64,000 nt of DNA, from assembly GCF_009649815.1 (NCBI RefSeq), contig NZ_WJIC01000005.1, positions 357,473 through 421,472 on the forward strand. Reading direction: 5' to 3'. Positions within the stretch are counted from its first letter, which is position 1. Each line of letters begins with the position of its first letter. A program made the translations under genes and the position numbers. Below are positions 35,346 through 44,072 of this stretch, one piece after another. Origin of the DNA: Nocardia sp. SYP-A9097. Lineage in GTDB: Bacteria; Actinomycetota; Actinomycetes; Mycobacteriales; Mycobacteriaceae. The notes under the pieces were generated by a model. The model made no database searches. It saw only the letters and a program-made list of their open reading frames with translations, and was not told the DNA's origin.

Positions 35346-35479
35346 ATCGGTGTCTATGCCGCGGCCGTGCTCGAGCATCCGTTGCCCTGGACGAAGATGC
35401 GGCAGGTCTATCGACTACTCGGCCTCGTGCGTCGCCACGGCCCTGATTCGTCCGCGCAACAACCGATTTCGCTGTCGGG

Positions 35480-35934
35480 AGGCCGTCATAACCACCCGCC
35501 GCCCCGCTGCGACACCCGCAGTCGAACCGATCGATATCTCCCCCGAACTCAAGTCGCTGATGCGGCGGCTCAAGCTCTGGCAACCCCTGGACACCCTGCC
35601 CGAACGACTCGCGTTGGCGCGGTCGAACCGACTGCCGCACCACGACTTCCTGGAGATGTTGTTCGCCGAGGAGATCACCCGCCGAGACCGCGAATCCGCC
35701 CAGCGCCGCGCCGAGACCGCGCATCTGGACCCGCAGATGCAGCTCCAAACCTGGGACGACACGACCGCGGTCAATTTCGACCGCGAACTCTGGGCCGAGC
35801 TCACCTCGCTGCGGTTCCTCGCCGACGGGCTCGAAGCGATCGAGACCAACGACTTCTACGAACTGATCGTCGAACGCCACCGCAAGGCCTCCACCGTGAT
35901 CACCAGCAACCGGGAGCCGCCGGAGATCCCATGA
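35480..35934 (+). pseudogene. IS21-family helper ATPase IstB with the ATPase core deleted
   Basis: The frame matches IstB at both ends (LKSLMRRLKLWQPLDTLPER, DRELWAELTSLRFL, then DFYELIVERHRKASTVITSN). The middle, including Walker A and Walker B, about 75 residues, is missing: LRFLADG joins directly to LEAIETNDFYE. It cannot act as the AAA+ helper. Confidence 0.7.
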
Positions 35935-35937
35935 TGG

Positions 35938-36226
35938 CCGATCATCGCCGCCCACACCCAGCTCCGGCTCGCCCGCCCGCTGGCTGCCGACCTGCGTCAT
36001 CGGTGGGAAAAACCCGCCGCACCGACTCACCCCGGCCCGAGTCCGTCGAGAGTTCCGGAACCTCCGCGCCACAGTCGGCTCTCCCGCCAGCGCACCCAAA
36101 CCCACCCGAGCAGGTCCTGGCCGACCGCTCGGACAGCGAAACCGACACCGCGCCACCCGCTTTGACGTCGGCAAAACCGTCAAACGACTCACAGCGCTCT
36201 ACCAACGCGACCGATCCGGAGGTTAA
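35938..36226 (+). pseudogene. C-terminal fragment of another transposase
   Basis: IIAAHTQLRLARPLAADLRH, then after a frameshift near 36030 RVRREFRNLRATVGSPASAP and KPTRAGPGRPLGQRNRH. I recognise this as the C-terminal tail of a widespread actinobacterial transposase type. It is fused directly to the IstB remnant. Confidence 0.55.
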
Positions 36227-36248
36227 AGAACAAGCTTGTAGCTGAGTT

Positions 36249-36760
36249 ATGTTGACGCTCATGGCCAATCGCTCTGCCTCATTGACCGACGAACTCCGCA
36301 CGCTAATCCTCAACGGTAAGTACCGGATTGGCGATCGGCTCGACGACGTGGGCGAAGCTGTCGACCCGCGGGCTCCCTCGCCTCTCCGCACAGCGCTTCG
36401 AACATTGGCAAGTGAAGGCCTGGTGGTTCGCCGCGGAGGCGGTTCGTCGTTGCCTCCACTCAGCGGATGGAAGAAGTCGATGTGTTGGAAGAATTGGTCG
36501 GCCTGCCCAGCCAGCTGACCAGGCTCGGCGCGGCGATGGCGGCTCAGAGTGGCGGCAACATCTTCAGCGTCGACCTCAACGATAAGCGGAATCCTCGGGA
36601 CTACATGGTCATGCATGATGCTCTGGATCTGTACGCCAGAACTCAGCGGGCCGCGGTCGGACCTGATAAGACCAACGATCTACGACTTGATCTCGCCGAC
36701 GATGCAGACGCTCTGTACGCAGACGCTGGATATAGAGGAACGCCAGGGGCTGTAGAGGAT
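36249..36760 (+). pseudogene. GntR-family regulator remnant, frameshifted
   Basis: The first frame gives a GntR winged helix (SLTDELRTLILNGKYRIGDR, RTALRTLASEGLVVRRGGG). Near 36467 the sense moves to another frame (MEEVDVLEELVGLPSQLTRL and following), which may be the degenerate ligand-binding half. No intact regulator is encoded. Confidence 0.5.
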
Positions 36761-36904
36761 TCCAAGCCGATCGTGTGATCGGGCCGCGCCCACCGCCGGA
36801 ACGCCTCACATATCGATCAGGACAATGGTCCAAAAAGCAGATCGGGACATGGTCTGTTAACGTCCCGTCTGAAGCAAATAGCGTGAAAGAGATTGGGGCG
36901 AGCC

Positions 36905-37582
36905 ATGATTACCGGGGGGCCAACCACTCAACCGCCGGCTGACGAACGATCTGGCCGACGGCTGTCCAGCCCAATCGCAACAGTCTCGCAACGCCGTCCG
37001 AAGCAGCCATGGGTGGTCGGCGGCGCAATCGCCGCCGCGCTGCTGATCGGTGGCGTCGTCACGCTACTGATCACCAACAACTCCTCGTCCACGGATGTGG
37101 GTGCCGCACCGGCCAAGATGATCACCGAGTTGCCTGACCAGTGCAGCCTCATCTCCCCGGCGACGTTGGCCGAGATCGCCCCGGGCGCAACGTGCAACGC
37201 CCCACCGTCCGCATACGGCAAAGTGACCTCGGTATCCCCAACCTGGACGGTGACGTCAGGTGTGAAAGACTCGACGTCTATCAAGGTGACGCTCGCTACT
37301 ACCGCCGACCCGCAGAAAATGTACGCCGAGGCCAAGGACTCGGTGAGCTCGTTCAGTTCTGCGCATGACATCCAGAACTCGGAGACCCTGGCTGTGGGCG
37401 ACGCCGCCGAGGTGGTCGGAGGGCGGTCCCGCATCATCCCTGCGGCTTCCGAAGCACGTGCGATCGGGTACCTGCGTAGCGGTGCGGTAGCGACCGTGAC
37501 TTTCACGTCGTATGTAGACTCGTCGACTGCTGTAGCCGGTGCGAAGGCGTCCTTGTCGGATATTCTCCTACAGTTCCAGTAG
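36905..37582 (+). CDS. Membrane-anchored extracytoplasmic protein (DUF3558-like)
   Basis: 225 residues. A short cytoplasmic Arg/Pro-rich tail, one membrane helix (VVGGAIAAALLIGGVVTLLI, about 36-55) and an extracytoplasmic domain (LPDQCSLISPATLAEIAPGA, with Cys pair DQCSL / ATCNA; VGDAAEVVGGRSR near the end). The arrangement resembles DUF3558-type lipoproteins and sensor domains of mycolata, without a lipobox. Function unknown. ATG 36905 is chosen; a TTG at 36893 is less likely. It appears intact among remnants. Confidence 0.65.
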   Translation: MITGGPTTQPPADERSGRRLSSPIATVSQRRPKQPWVVGGAIAAALLIGGVVTLLITNNSSSTDVGAAPAKMITELPDQCSLISPATLAEIAPGATCNAPPSAYGKVTSVSPTWTVTSGVKDSTSIKVTLATTADPQKMYAEAKDSVSSFSSAHDIQNSETLAVGDAAEVVGGRSRIIPAASEARAIGYLRSGAVATVTFTSYVDSSTAVAGAKASLSDILLQFQ

Positions 37583-38577
37583 CGAACGCGTACACACAGC
37601 CAGGTCACCCGGACCCCATGAACCCTATTGTGTGACAGTGGGTCTCGTCGATCCGCGGTGAACAGGCCAAGTCCGGAGTGAGCGGTCTCAAGGGGCTGGC
37701 CTTCGAGTTCCTCACCCAATGAGAGGCAATGGCTCCTGCGGTTGGTCCTCGTTAGGAATGCGTGCGTCCTGTTGGTGGGTTTGCGTGCAGCCGCCCGAGA
37801 GTCGGACTTGGGACGGATCTGACGAGAACTTCACCCGCCGCTGGCGGAGGTAAGCCGCTGCGGCGCAACTGGATTCTCTCACGGAGGTCGTACGTCCGCT
37901 GGGGCCTTCAACAGGCGCAGCCGGGTATAAGCCTCCACGGTCGGCCGGGTCCAACGGTTGGCCCCATGGGGTCGGGTAAACTCCGGGCGGGGTCCAGCGC
38001 GGGGATTGTTTGTACATGGAGAAGGCGCGTTCGATATCGAACCGCCACAAGAACATTCGGCTGCAATTCGACATCAGTTGCGGTGGTAGCAACGCGTGAC
38101 CACTACAGCCATGCGGGTATGTCTGCGCCACCGCTGGGTCGTTGCTCAACAGGCAACGAGATCACGGTGCCCTCGATGATCGGCATCGGCCTGTCTCTCT
38201 CGGCCGCATACCTGGCGGCGTTGCAGCCTCGGGTACATCCGACACCAGGCATGCAGGCCGCTCGTAAATCTAGGCATGCGAGCTTGTTGCTCGAGGCGGT
38301 CCCGCCGAGTGAATAGATGCCAATCGTGGGCGACTGGCATGGTCATAGGCCATGCGCTGCGTGCCGTCTGTACGGGGCGTTTCTTGCGGCCATTTGCACC
38401 TCTCTTGCTCTGCCTCTGAAGTGGGGAATTCCATCGCGCTGGCGCACGATTAATCCAGTGACCGATGTCTGATTTGTCGGGATTTCCGTTCAGCCTGGCG
38501 GTGGCTGTATTCGCTGGCGAGATGGCCGGGACAAGAAGTGTCACTCCGGGCTGGCCTCTCGGCGGACCTTCAGCCGA
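37583..38577. other. About 1 kb without a supportable gene
   Basis: Short frames exist on both strands, but none has a ribosome binding site and a recognisable fold. A peptide end at 37640-37722 (SGVSGLKGLAFEFLTQ) could be a transposase or other gene tail. A minus-strand stretch near 38040 (FLWRFDIERAFSMYKQ) faintly recalls a transposase end. I regard the segment as decayed mobile DNA. Confidence 0.4.
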
Positions 38578-38844
38578 CTAGTAGTCCCAATCGAAGAACT
38601 CGAACGGCAGTAGATGGTGGAACCATCCCGGAGGGATTCCCCAGCCCGGAGGGAAGAATCCCCAGCCCGGAGGGAAGAAGTGCTTACTGTCCCAGCCGTG
38701 GTCCCAGTGCTGATCGACAGGGGTGGGGGTGTAGTTGGTGACCACATCGGCCTGGGCCGGCACGGTCACGGCAGTGACCGGAGCCACCGCAATCGCACCG
38801 GCGAGGACGGCCCGAGCCACCGTTTGCCTGGTCATTGCGAACAT
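38578..38844 (-). CDS. Small secreted protein with FFPPGWG repeats
   Basis: 88 residues. A clear signal peptide (AVLAGAIAVAPVTAVTVPAQA, cleavage after residue 32) is followed by a short His/Trp/Pro-rich mature peptide with tandem FFPPGWG, FFPPGWG, IPPGW units and an aromatic C-terminus. The repeats are also visible as 21-bp DNA repeats at about 38620-38685. AGGAGG precedes the ATG at ideal spacing. Aromatic-proline repeats suggest a surface-associated or self-assembling peptide; that is inference. Confidence 0.7.
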   Translation of the reverse strand: MFAMTRQTVARAVLAGAIAVAPVTAVTVPAQADVVTNYTPTPVDQHWDHGWDSKHFFPPGWGFFPPGWGIPPGWFHHLLPFEFFDWDY

Positions 38845-38976
38845 TGCTGATCCTCCTAATGATCGAACGGTCGCATCATCGTGATGCTCCGGAATCCCGA
38901 CTGCTGATGCTGGCGGAAATTCGTCGTACGGTCCGTGCTGGGAACTACCGTTGTGTGCCGATCGAGCCAGTTCTGG

Positions 38977-39171
38977 TCATGTGGGTGTGGGTGGCTCTGC
39001 GGCGTGGTGCATGACGGCGTGCCACCACGATTCGAGCCGACTCGGCTCCGGCCAGCGCACCACTGGCACATCCTCATCGGAACCGCTGGTGATGGTGGGT
39101 GTCGTCGTATGCCGCTTTCCCGGCCGGCGAGCGAGCCTGTCACCGCGTGGTTCGCGTGGGCTTACTGTCAT
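38977..39171 (-). CDS. Possible small cytoplasmic protein
   Basis: 64 residues (MTVSPREPRGDRLARRPGKR ... SGSDEDVPVVRWPEP ... SRLESWWHAVMHHA). A strong GGAGGTG lies 6 bases before the ATG. The sequence is hydrophilic with an amphipathic end. No family recognised; support rests on the ribosome binding site and plausible composition. Confidence 0.4.
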   Translation of the reverse strand: MTVSPREPRGDRLARRPGKRHTTTPTITSGSDEDVPVVRWPEPSRLESWWHAVMHHAAEPPTPT

Positions 39172-39518
39172 GGCGCACCTCCGAATCTCTGGCCCGACGC
39201 CCGGTCTCACCGGGGCGGGCTGGATTCGCAACTCGCGGCGGCGGTGTACGCCGAGGTCGACCGCGCGCGAGGAATGCCACGAAGGCCCAGGGGCAATGCC
39301 GAGGGGTCTGCGCCACCGCAGAGGGGGCCGACCTGCGCCATAGTAGGCTTTCAAGGTCAACGGCAGGCTACTTCAGTCCCGTCATCCCAGCAGATTCGCC
39401 CATCCTGTGGGGTCATGCGGTCACTTTAACGCCGGCATGCAGTCACAAGGAAGAACGAGTCGGGTGCAGTCACATACGGCGATTGGGACAAGCCGTCATA
39501 GTGATGCGGTCGAGCACA
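39172..39518. other. Spacer before the integrase gene end
   Basis: 347 bp with no supportable coding sequence. It includes the presumed promoter of the 64-residue ORF and the downstream flank of the integrase gene. Confidence 0.4.
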
Positions 39519-40541
39519 CTACGGGCGCGTCGTGAGCGCCAGGGGATGGGGAAAACCGGTCACGGCGGTGAGTGCCTCGGCGACCTCGGCCAGCGATGCC
39601 CGGACATAGATGATTGTCGCGACGTCCCCGTACCTGGGTTCGCCGTGCCCGGCGTACGCGCGTGCTACAGCGAGGCCGAACTCGCGCTCGACGAAGGTGA
39701 GCGTGGTGTATCGCAGCCAATGTGCGCTGACCTGCATCGTGTTTGCCCAAGGGAGGTGCGCGCGAATACGCCCGGACAGATAGTCGTACCGTCGTCGCCC
39801 GACTGGGCGGCCGGAGCGGTACCGCAGCGCCTTCGTTGTGGTCGTTGACCCCCGGCGGGAACCCACGTGATCGAGGAGGCGGCTCATCAGCAACGGGGAG
39901 ATCGGTTGCCAGCGTTCGGTTCCGCCTTTTTCCCGCAGCTTGATCAGACAGTCTTCGGGATTGAGGTCCTCGACCCTCAGGGCCAGGACTCCGCTTTTCC
40001 TGCAGGCGGTTTCGATATGCAGCCGCACGATGAGCGCGTCGAGCTCTCTGTCGTTTCCGGTGGTCGCGGCCACATGTCCGATCTGTCGAACCTGGTCGAA
40101 GGTCAGTGCGTGCCGAGTGCTCGGGAGCTGAGGGGGTTTGTGTGCGCGGGTGGCGGGATTGTCGGCGGGGCGAATCAACCGGTCGGCCTCGGCGTGCTGG
40201 TAGATGCACCTGATCGCAGAAACCATGTTCGCTGCAGCCCCACGTCCACCACGCGCATTCACCCGGACCACCGCCTGGAGCTGATGCTCCTTCACGAGCT
40301 GGTCGATTTCGGTGGTATTCGCCTCATCGAGGGCCCTTGCGCCCCAGTGTGTCTCGACGATCCGCCAGTACGGCTGGTAGTTGCGGACCGTGGACTTCGG
40401 GAGTGCGGTGCGCAGACGCTGAATGTACTCGCCGAAAGTCGGTACCGATCGGTGATCATTGTGGTGTTGGACGAGTTCGTCGATCGAGATACCCAGTCTC
40501 GAGAGCAGATGTGCCGCGGTACTGAGGTCATCGTCCCTCAT
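39519..40541 (-). CDS. Tyrosine recombinase / integrase
   Basis: 340 residues. An N-terminal SAM-like core-binding domain (VPTFGEYIQRLRTALPKSTV) is followed by the catalytic domain with the expected residues: Arg in ETACRKSGVLALRVEDLN, Lys in LREKGGTERW, His-x-x-Arg in HWLRYTTLT, His/Gly in GHGEPRY, and Tyr in IIYVRAS. It should catalyse integration or excision of the surrounding element. ATG 40541 is chosen because it overlaps the stop of the upstream AbrB-like frame by 4 bp (ATGA), a coupled pair commonly seen for such integrases. Confidence 0.85.
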   Translation of the reverse strand: MRDDDLSTAAHLLSRLGISIDELVQHHNDHRSVPTFGEYIQRLRTALPKSTVRNYQPYWRIVETHWGARALDEANTTEIDQLVKEHQLQAVVRVNARGGRGAAANMVSAIRCIYQHAEADRLIRPADNPATRAHKPPQLPSTRHALTFDQVRQIGHVAATTGNDRELDALIVRLHIETACRKSGVLALRVEDLNPEDCLIKLREKGGTERWQPISPLLMSRLLDHVGSRRGSTTTTKALRYRSGRPVGRRRYDYLSGRIRAHLPWANTMQVSAHWLRYTTLTFVEREFGLAVARAYAGHGEPRYGDVATIIYVRASLAEVAEALTAVTGFPHPLALTTRP

Positions 40542-40876
40542 GGCGTTGGTGTCCACACTGATGGGCGATGCGCCCAACGTGCCGCCGCGACACTGTGTGT
40601 CGGATAGATGACCAGCTGGGCCAGCGCGGGGAGGGCAGCGACCAGTACCCGATCGCCTGCCCGCAGATCACACGAGTGCCGAACCTCGGCGGGCAAAACC
40701 AGGTATCCGCGAGCGTGTACCGACCAACGGCTTTCATCGGCGCGCCGAACGACGATGAGACCAGCAACTGCCGTGATCGAAAGGCGCTGTCCTGAAACCC
40801 ATCTCAGGGAAGTGGTTGCTGATCTGTCCGATAGGCGCCCGTTGCGGTCGAGGGTTGCGCAGAGGACTGGAACATT
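40538..40876 (-). pseudogene. AbrB/SpoVT-type DNA-binding protein frame without a start codon
   Basis: An open frame of 112 codons encodes LDRNGRLSDRSATTSLRW, RLSITAVAGLIVVRR and RGYLVLPAEVRHSCDLRAGD, a double SpoVT/AbrB-like swapped-hairpin pattern. Its TGA overlaps the integrase ATG (ATGA). No ATG, GTG or TTG occurs in frame before about residue 60. An ATG (MFQSSAQP) lies one frame away close to the expected start, so a frameshift near 40870 is likely. Such AbrB-like proteins often pair with this integrase type; this copy is either broken or expressed by frameshifting. Confidence 0.55.
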
Positions 40877-41135
40877 TCATCGAAGGCGTCGCTCGGGCCA
40901 ATACGCGTTCGTTCTCGCGCAGAATGTTGTGGCCCAGGCCCGTGAGGTGGCGGTGGACAAGGTTGGCTGGGATCGCGTTGATTGGGAAGCACGCCGATTA
41001 GCCTTTTCGCGATCCAGGCGGCGGACACGTCTCGAACCGGTCGCAGACCAGGGCCGAATCGAGCCTCGCCAGGACGTATGCCGGTGCCGAGGACGGACAG
41101 GAACAGGACACGGAAGTACGGTGCCAGTTTGATCC

Positions 41136-41387
41136 TTGGATTGGGTGACATGGGGCAACCTGCGAGACACCGTAGCTACCCATGTCGCAGGGAAGACAGG
41201 CGACAAGCCGCGTGCCAGTGCGCAATTGGGCCATGCGGACGGTGCGGGTGTTGCGGTGCGTCACTACATCGACCAGCAGGGATACGTGCATGTGGTGGTG
41301 GACAATTCCGAGGTGCTGGAGGACCTGAAACCATCGAAAGTTACACCAAAACTGCATTCGGGCGCTGAAACGATCTATCCAGACTGA
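41136..41387 (+). pseudogene. C-terminal fragment of a second tyrosine recombinase
   Basis: NLRDTVATHVAGKTGDKPRA, QLGHADGAGVAVRHYI and a tail ending SKVTPKLHS match the last part of a tyrosine recombinase, with the Arg of His-x-x-Arg, the Leu-Gly-His and the nucleophilic Tyr in place. The His of His-x-x-Arg appears as Gly, and the first three quarters of the protein are absent. It is unrelated in sequence to the intact integrase at 39519. Confidence 0.55.
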
Positions 41388-41789
41388 AACATTTATCAGT
41401 CAACGGTAGTGTGACGTGCTGGAATCCGATCGGAATAGGGTTCAGTACTAGCCAATTTGGGAGATCCATGAAGTCTCCCAGGGGCTGTTGCGTGACCGGG
41501 TGATTCGCGCCGTAATCATCTGGCGTGTAACGGGTTTGGTGGAATCGGAGGTCCCAGGAGTTCCCTGGAATTCCTGGGACCTCCCGGGTTTTCGAGCCCA
41601 ATCTGACACTGAAACGTGGAGCCCGATTCCCGGATGTTCCCGGGTTGGGCGTCGGGCGGATGAGGTCTCAGTGTGGCTCGCAATAGCCAGGGCTGCGTGT
41701 GGACCCGGGCATTCCACACGCTCCGTGTGGGAGATGGCAGCCTCGGCGTGTCGTATCGCGACGCGCCGAAGAGTTTTCGTCGATAGCAA
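41388..41789. other. Spacer holding a long palindrome
   Basis: 402 bp without a supportable gene; its main feature is the 38-bp near-perfect palindrome at 41547-41584. Further GC-rich dyads lie up to 41660. Confidence 0.4.
41547..41584. repeat. 38-bp near-perfect palindrome
   Basis: Two 19-base arms with no loop: the left arm begins GGAGGTCCCAGGAG and the right arm ends CTGGGACCTCC; 17 of 19 positions pair. It would form a strong cruciform or RNA hairpin. It lies between a recombinase remnant and a Tn7-like transposase remnant, so a recombination, resolution or transfer site is possible, as is a terminator, although no U-tract follows. Confidence 0.75.
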
Positions 41790-42595
41790 TCATCTGGCTA
41801 CCGCCTTATTGGCGGCGAACATTGCAGGGCAAGGATTCGACGCTTCTCGGATCGCCTCGACCACCCGCGCATCCGCGCGGCCCGTCGCCGACGAAGCTCG
41901 CAGCAGGCGACCGTCGATCAACCCGCGCAGGCCGTCGGACCGGTAACGAGCGCGCATGCGTTGAACCGTGATCGCGCTGGTCGCGACTCCAACCGCCGAG
42001 AGCTCGGCCGCCTTGGCGGCCTCGCGTTCCCGGACCGTCGTTGTCGCCGGGTCATATTCGGGCCGCGGATGTGTGCCCGGCTCCGCGCCCAGCGGCGGCC
42101 CGGTCTCAACCTCCACGACGTGGCGTTCCCATTCCCGCGCCCGCGCCGCAGCCTCGGCAGGAACGTCCTCGAGGTTCTGCCCGACCAAACCGCCCGGCCT
42201 GACGGTCGCGGCGAACGCCTCCTCATCGCGTGCCCGCACCTTCTCCGCGGGTCGGCAGTCGATTACGACACCGACACCGTCAGCGCGGCGTGCGAAGAAA
42301 TCCGGGACGTGCGACCGCATCCGGTCCGCGTGCGGCCAGAACAACCAGAACGGCTGCGCCGCAAACGCGATCACCTCGGCATCGAAATCCAGGGCCATCG
42401 CCTCGTCGCGCTTGAGCCACGACTCGAACTCGACATGCTCGCCCATCGTCGCCGCCCAATAGAACCCCGGATTATTGCCCTGCCCCTGGAACGACGGAAT
42501 CGACCGCACCGGCCGCACCCGCTCGAACGCCACCGCCTCACCCAACGGCCGCCGCACTTCGTAGCCCTCCGGCCCCACGAACTTGGCACCGAAAC
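41790..42595 (-). pseudogene. TnsA-like endonuclease fused by deletion to the N-terminus of a TnsB-like transposase
   Basis: The first part (FERVRPVRSIPSFQGQGNNP, EFESWLKRDEAMALDFDAEV, RSHVPDFFARRADGVGVVID) is a TnsA-type restriction-like endonuclease with its Glu, Asp and core strands. After about AFAATVRPG the sequence changes to EWERHVVEVETGPP, RPEYDPATTTVREREAAKAA and a helix-turn-helix (TSAITVQRMRARYRSDGLRG), the N-terminus of the partner DDE transposase. The TnsA C-terminus and nearly all of TnsB are missing. The 5' end is cut by the IS1380 remnant at about 42590. Confidence 0.65.
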
Positions 42596-43605
42596 TGGCC
42601 ACGCTGGTGGCCGGGATGTGCGCGGGCGCGGACAGCATCGAGGACATCGATCTGCTGCGCAGCGGCGGCTGCGGCGAGTTGTTCGCCGGGGTGTACGCGC
42701 CCTCGACGGTGGGAACATTGTTGCGCGAGTTCACTTTCGGGCACGCGAAACAGCTGGAATCGGTGCTGGCGCAGCACCTGTGCGTGCTCGCGGCGCGGGC
42801 GGATCTGCTGCCCGGCGCGGCGACACGCTGTTTCCTCGACATCGACTCGCTGCTGCGGCCGGTCTACGGGCATCAGAAACAGGGCGCGTCCTACGGGCAC
42901 ACCAAGATCGCGGGCAAAACGGGGCTGCGCAAAGGACTTTCGCCTCTGGCCGTCACACTCAGCACCGACCTCGCCGCCCCTGTGATCGCGGGTATGCGAC
43001 TGCGCGCCGGAAAAACCGGTTCCGGCAAGGGCGCCGCGTCGATGGTCACCACCGCGATCAACACCGCCCGCGCCGCTGGCGCCACCGGGGAAATCCTGGT
43101 GCGTGGCGACTCGGCCTACGGCACACACAAAGTCGTGCGCGCCGCCGTGCGCGCGGGGGCGAAGTTCTCCCTCGTCATGACCCGCAACCCCGCGGTCACA
43201 CGCGCGATCGACGCCATCGCCGACGACGCGTGGACCCCGGTGAAATACCCCGGTGCGGTCCGTGATCCCGACACCGGGGCCTGGATCTCCGATGCCGAGG
43301 TCGCCGAAATTGCTTACACCGCTTTCGCTTCCACCAAAAACAAGACCACCGCGAGGGCGTGGATCGTGTGCGCCGCGATCGCCCACAACCTGTTGCGCGC
43401 CACCGGAATCCTCGCCGGCGGCGCCCACGGGCGTGCCCGCGCGGCTACCCTTGCGCCGCAAGCTCATCAATATCCCGCCCGCCTCGCACGGCCCCAACGC
43501 CGCCCGGTCCTGCACCTACCCCGCCACTGGCCCTGGAACGAATCCTGGCTTCTGTTGTGGCACAACACGATCGGTTACTCACCGCTACGACCGAAGACCC
43601 CCTGA
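42590..43605 (+). pseudogene. IS1380-family transposase, truncated, with internal deletion
   Basis: The frame matches the full transposase from APKLATLVAGMCAGADSIED on, with catalytic-domain blocks CFLDIDSLLRPVYGHQKQGA, IVRGDS-type RGDSAYGTHKVVRAA and VIAGMRLRAGKTGSGKGAAS. Near 43352 it jumps from KNKTTAR to AWIVCAAIAHNLLRATG, losing about 80 residues that the 60554 copy retains. The 3' part is frameshifted: the frame ending at 43605 is not that of the native C-terminus, which is preserved in another frame (RRWIQA, ending at 43750). Non-functional. Confidence 0.8.
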
Positions 43606-43750
43606 CCATCCTCGCCCCACCGTTCCGACCCGGAGAACACAGTGGAAAAGCTGGACAGACCAGCGACTACCCCACACCCGAAACCCGCTGGTCAGCGCGC
43701 CTACGGCGCGTAGACCAGCACGAAAACCGCGTCGGTGGATTCAGGCTTAG
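42590..43750 (+). mobile_element. IS1380-family element remnant (5'-truncated, internally deleted)
   Basis: Homologous to the nearly complete copy at 60554-62230. The left end and about the first 70 codons of the transposase are missing. The right end is retained with the TCGGTGGATTCAGG terminal repeat (43732-43745) followed by CTTAG, as in the other copy. Confidence 0.8.
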
Positions 43751-43922
43751 TCGATTCAAATCGCCCGAACTCGTCCCCGAACTCGTTCTGCGCCGGCCTT
43801 GAGTTCTGACGCCGTCAGTACCAGAACCGTCGCGAAATGCCTTGAACTGCTGTGAATTACGGGTTTGAGCAGATCTGTGCTGCCCCATCGGCCGCTGACC
43901 GGGTGTTTTAGGGTGAGGGCGC

Positions 43923-43948
43923 AGGGGCTCGAATCCCCTTAGCTCCAC
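43923..43948 (+). repeat. tRNA-Ala 3'-end fragment, probable island attachment site
   Basis: AGGGGCTCGAATCCCC followed by TTAGCTCCAC reproduces the T-arm and 3' acceptor strand of bacterial tRNA-Ala, with one change in the T-loop (C for T at the first loop base). The 50 bases upstream do not fold as the rest of a tRNA. A duplicated tRNA 3' end of this kind is what integrases of the tyrosine family leave at one border of an island. A terminator follows it, as for a real tRNA gene. Confidence 0.65.
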
Positions 43949-43958
43949 GTAGATATGC

Positions 43959-43991
43959 AGGTCAAGCCCGGCGGATCGCCGGGCCTGACCT
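43959..43991 (+). terminator. Strong stem-loop after the tRNA fragment
   Basis: Arms 43959-43973 and 43977-43991 pair over 15 bp with a single mismatch (AGGTCAaGCCCGGCG / CGCCGGGCcTGACCT) and a 3-base loop, followed by GTTCTATTC. It probably served the original tRNA gene and now also insulates the island from the convergent biosynthetic operon. Confidence 0.8.
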
Positions 43992-44072
43992 GTTCTATTC
44001 GAACCAACCCGACGTTTACCCCTCGTTTTCGCTGAAAACGGGGCAACCCAGCACCGAGTCGACTGAGCACCG

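Noticed and set aside
37712..38149. 145-codon minus-strand frame with a faint transposase-like stretch
   Set aside because: Only a dozen residues look familiar; no motif or start. Not enough to call.
38590..38700. CRISPR-like short repeats
   Set aside because: The 21-bp repeats are contiguous, coding and translate to FFPPGWG units; there are no spacers.
40980..41130. Minus-strand stretch resembling a recombinase helix (GTGIRPGEARF)
   Set aside because: A single short resemblance on the strand opposite to the recombinase fragment; likely coincidence.
41961..43265. 434-codon plus-strand frame across the TnsA and IS1380 remnants
   Set aside because: Its composition is Arg/His-rich shadow sequence; the other frames show recognisable TnsA and IS1380 proteins.
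43870..43948. Complete tRNA-Ala gene
   Set aside because: Only the T-arm and acceptor 3' strand are present; no D-arm, anticodon arm or 5' acceptor can be folded upstream.
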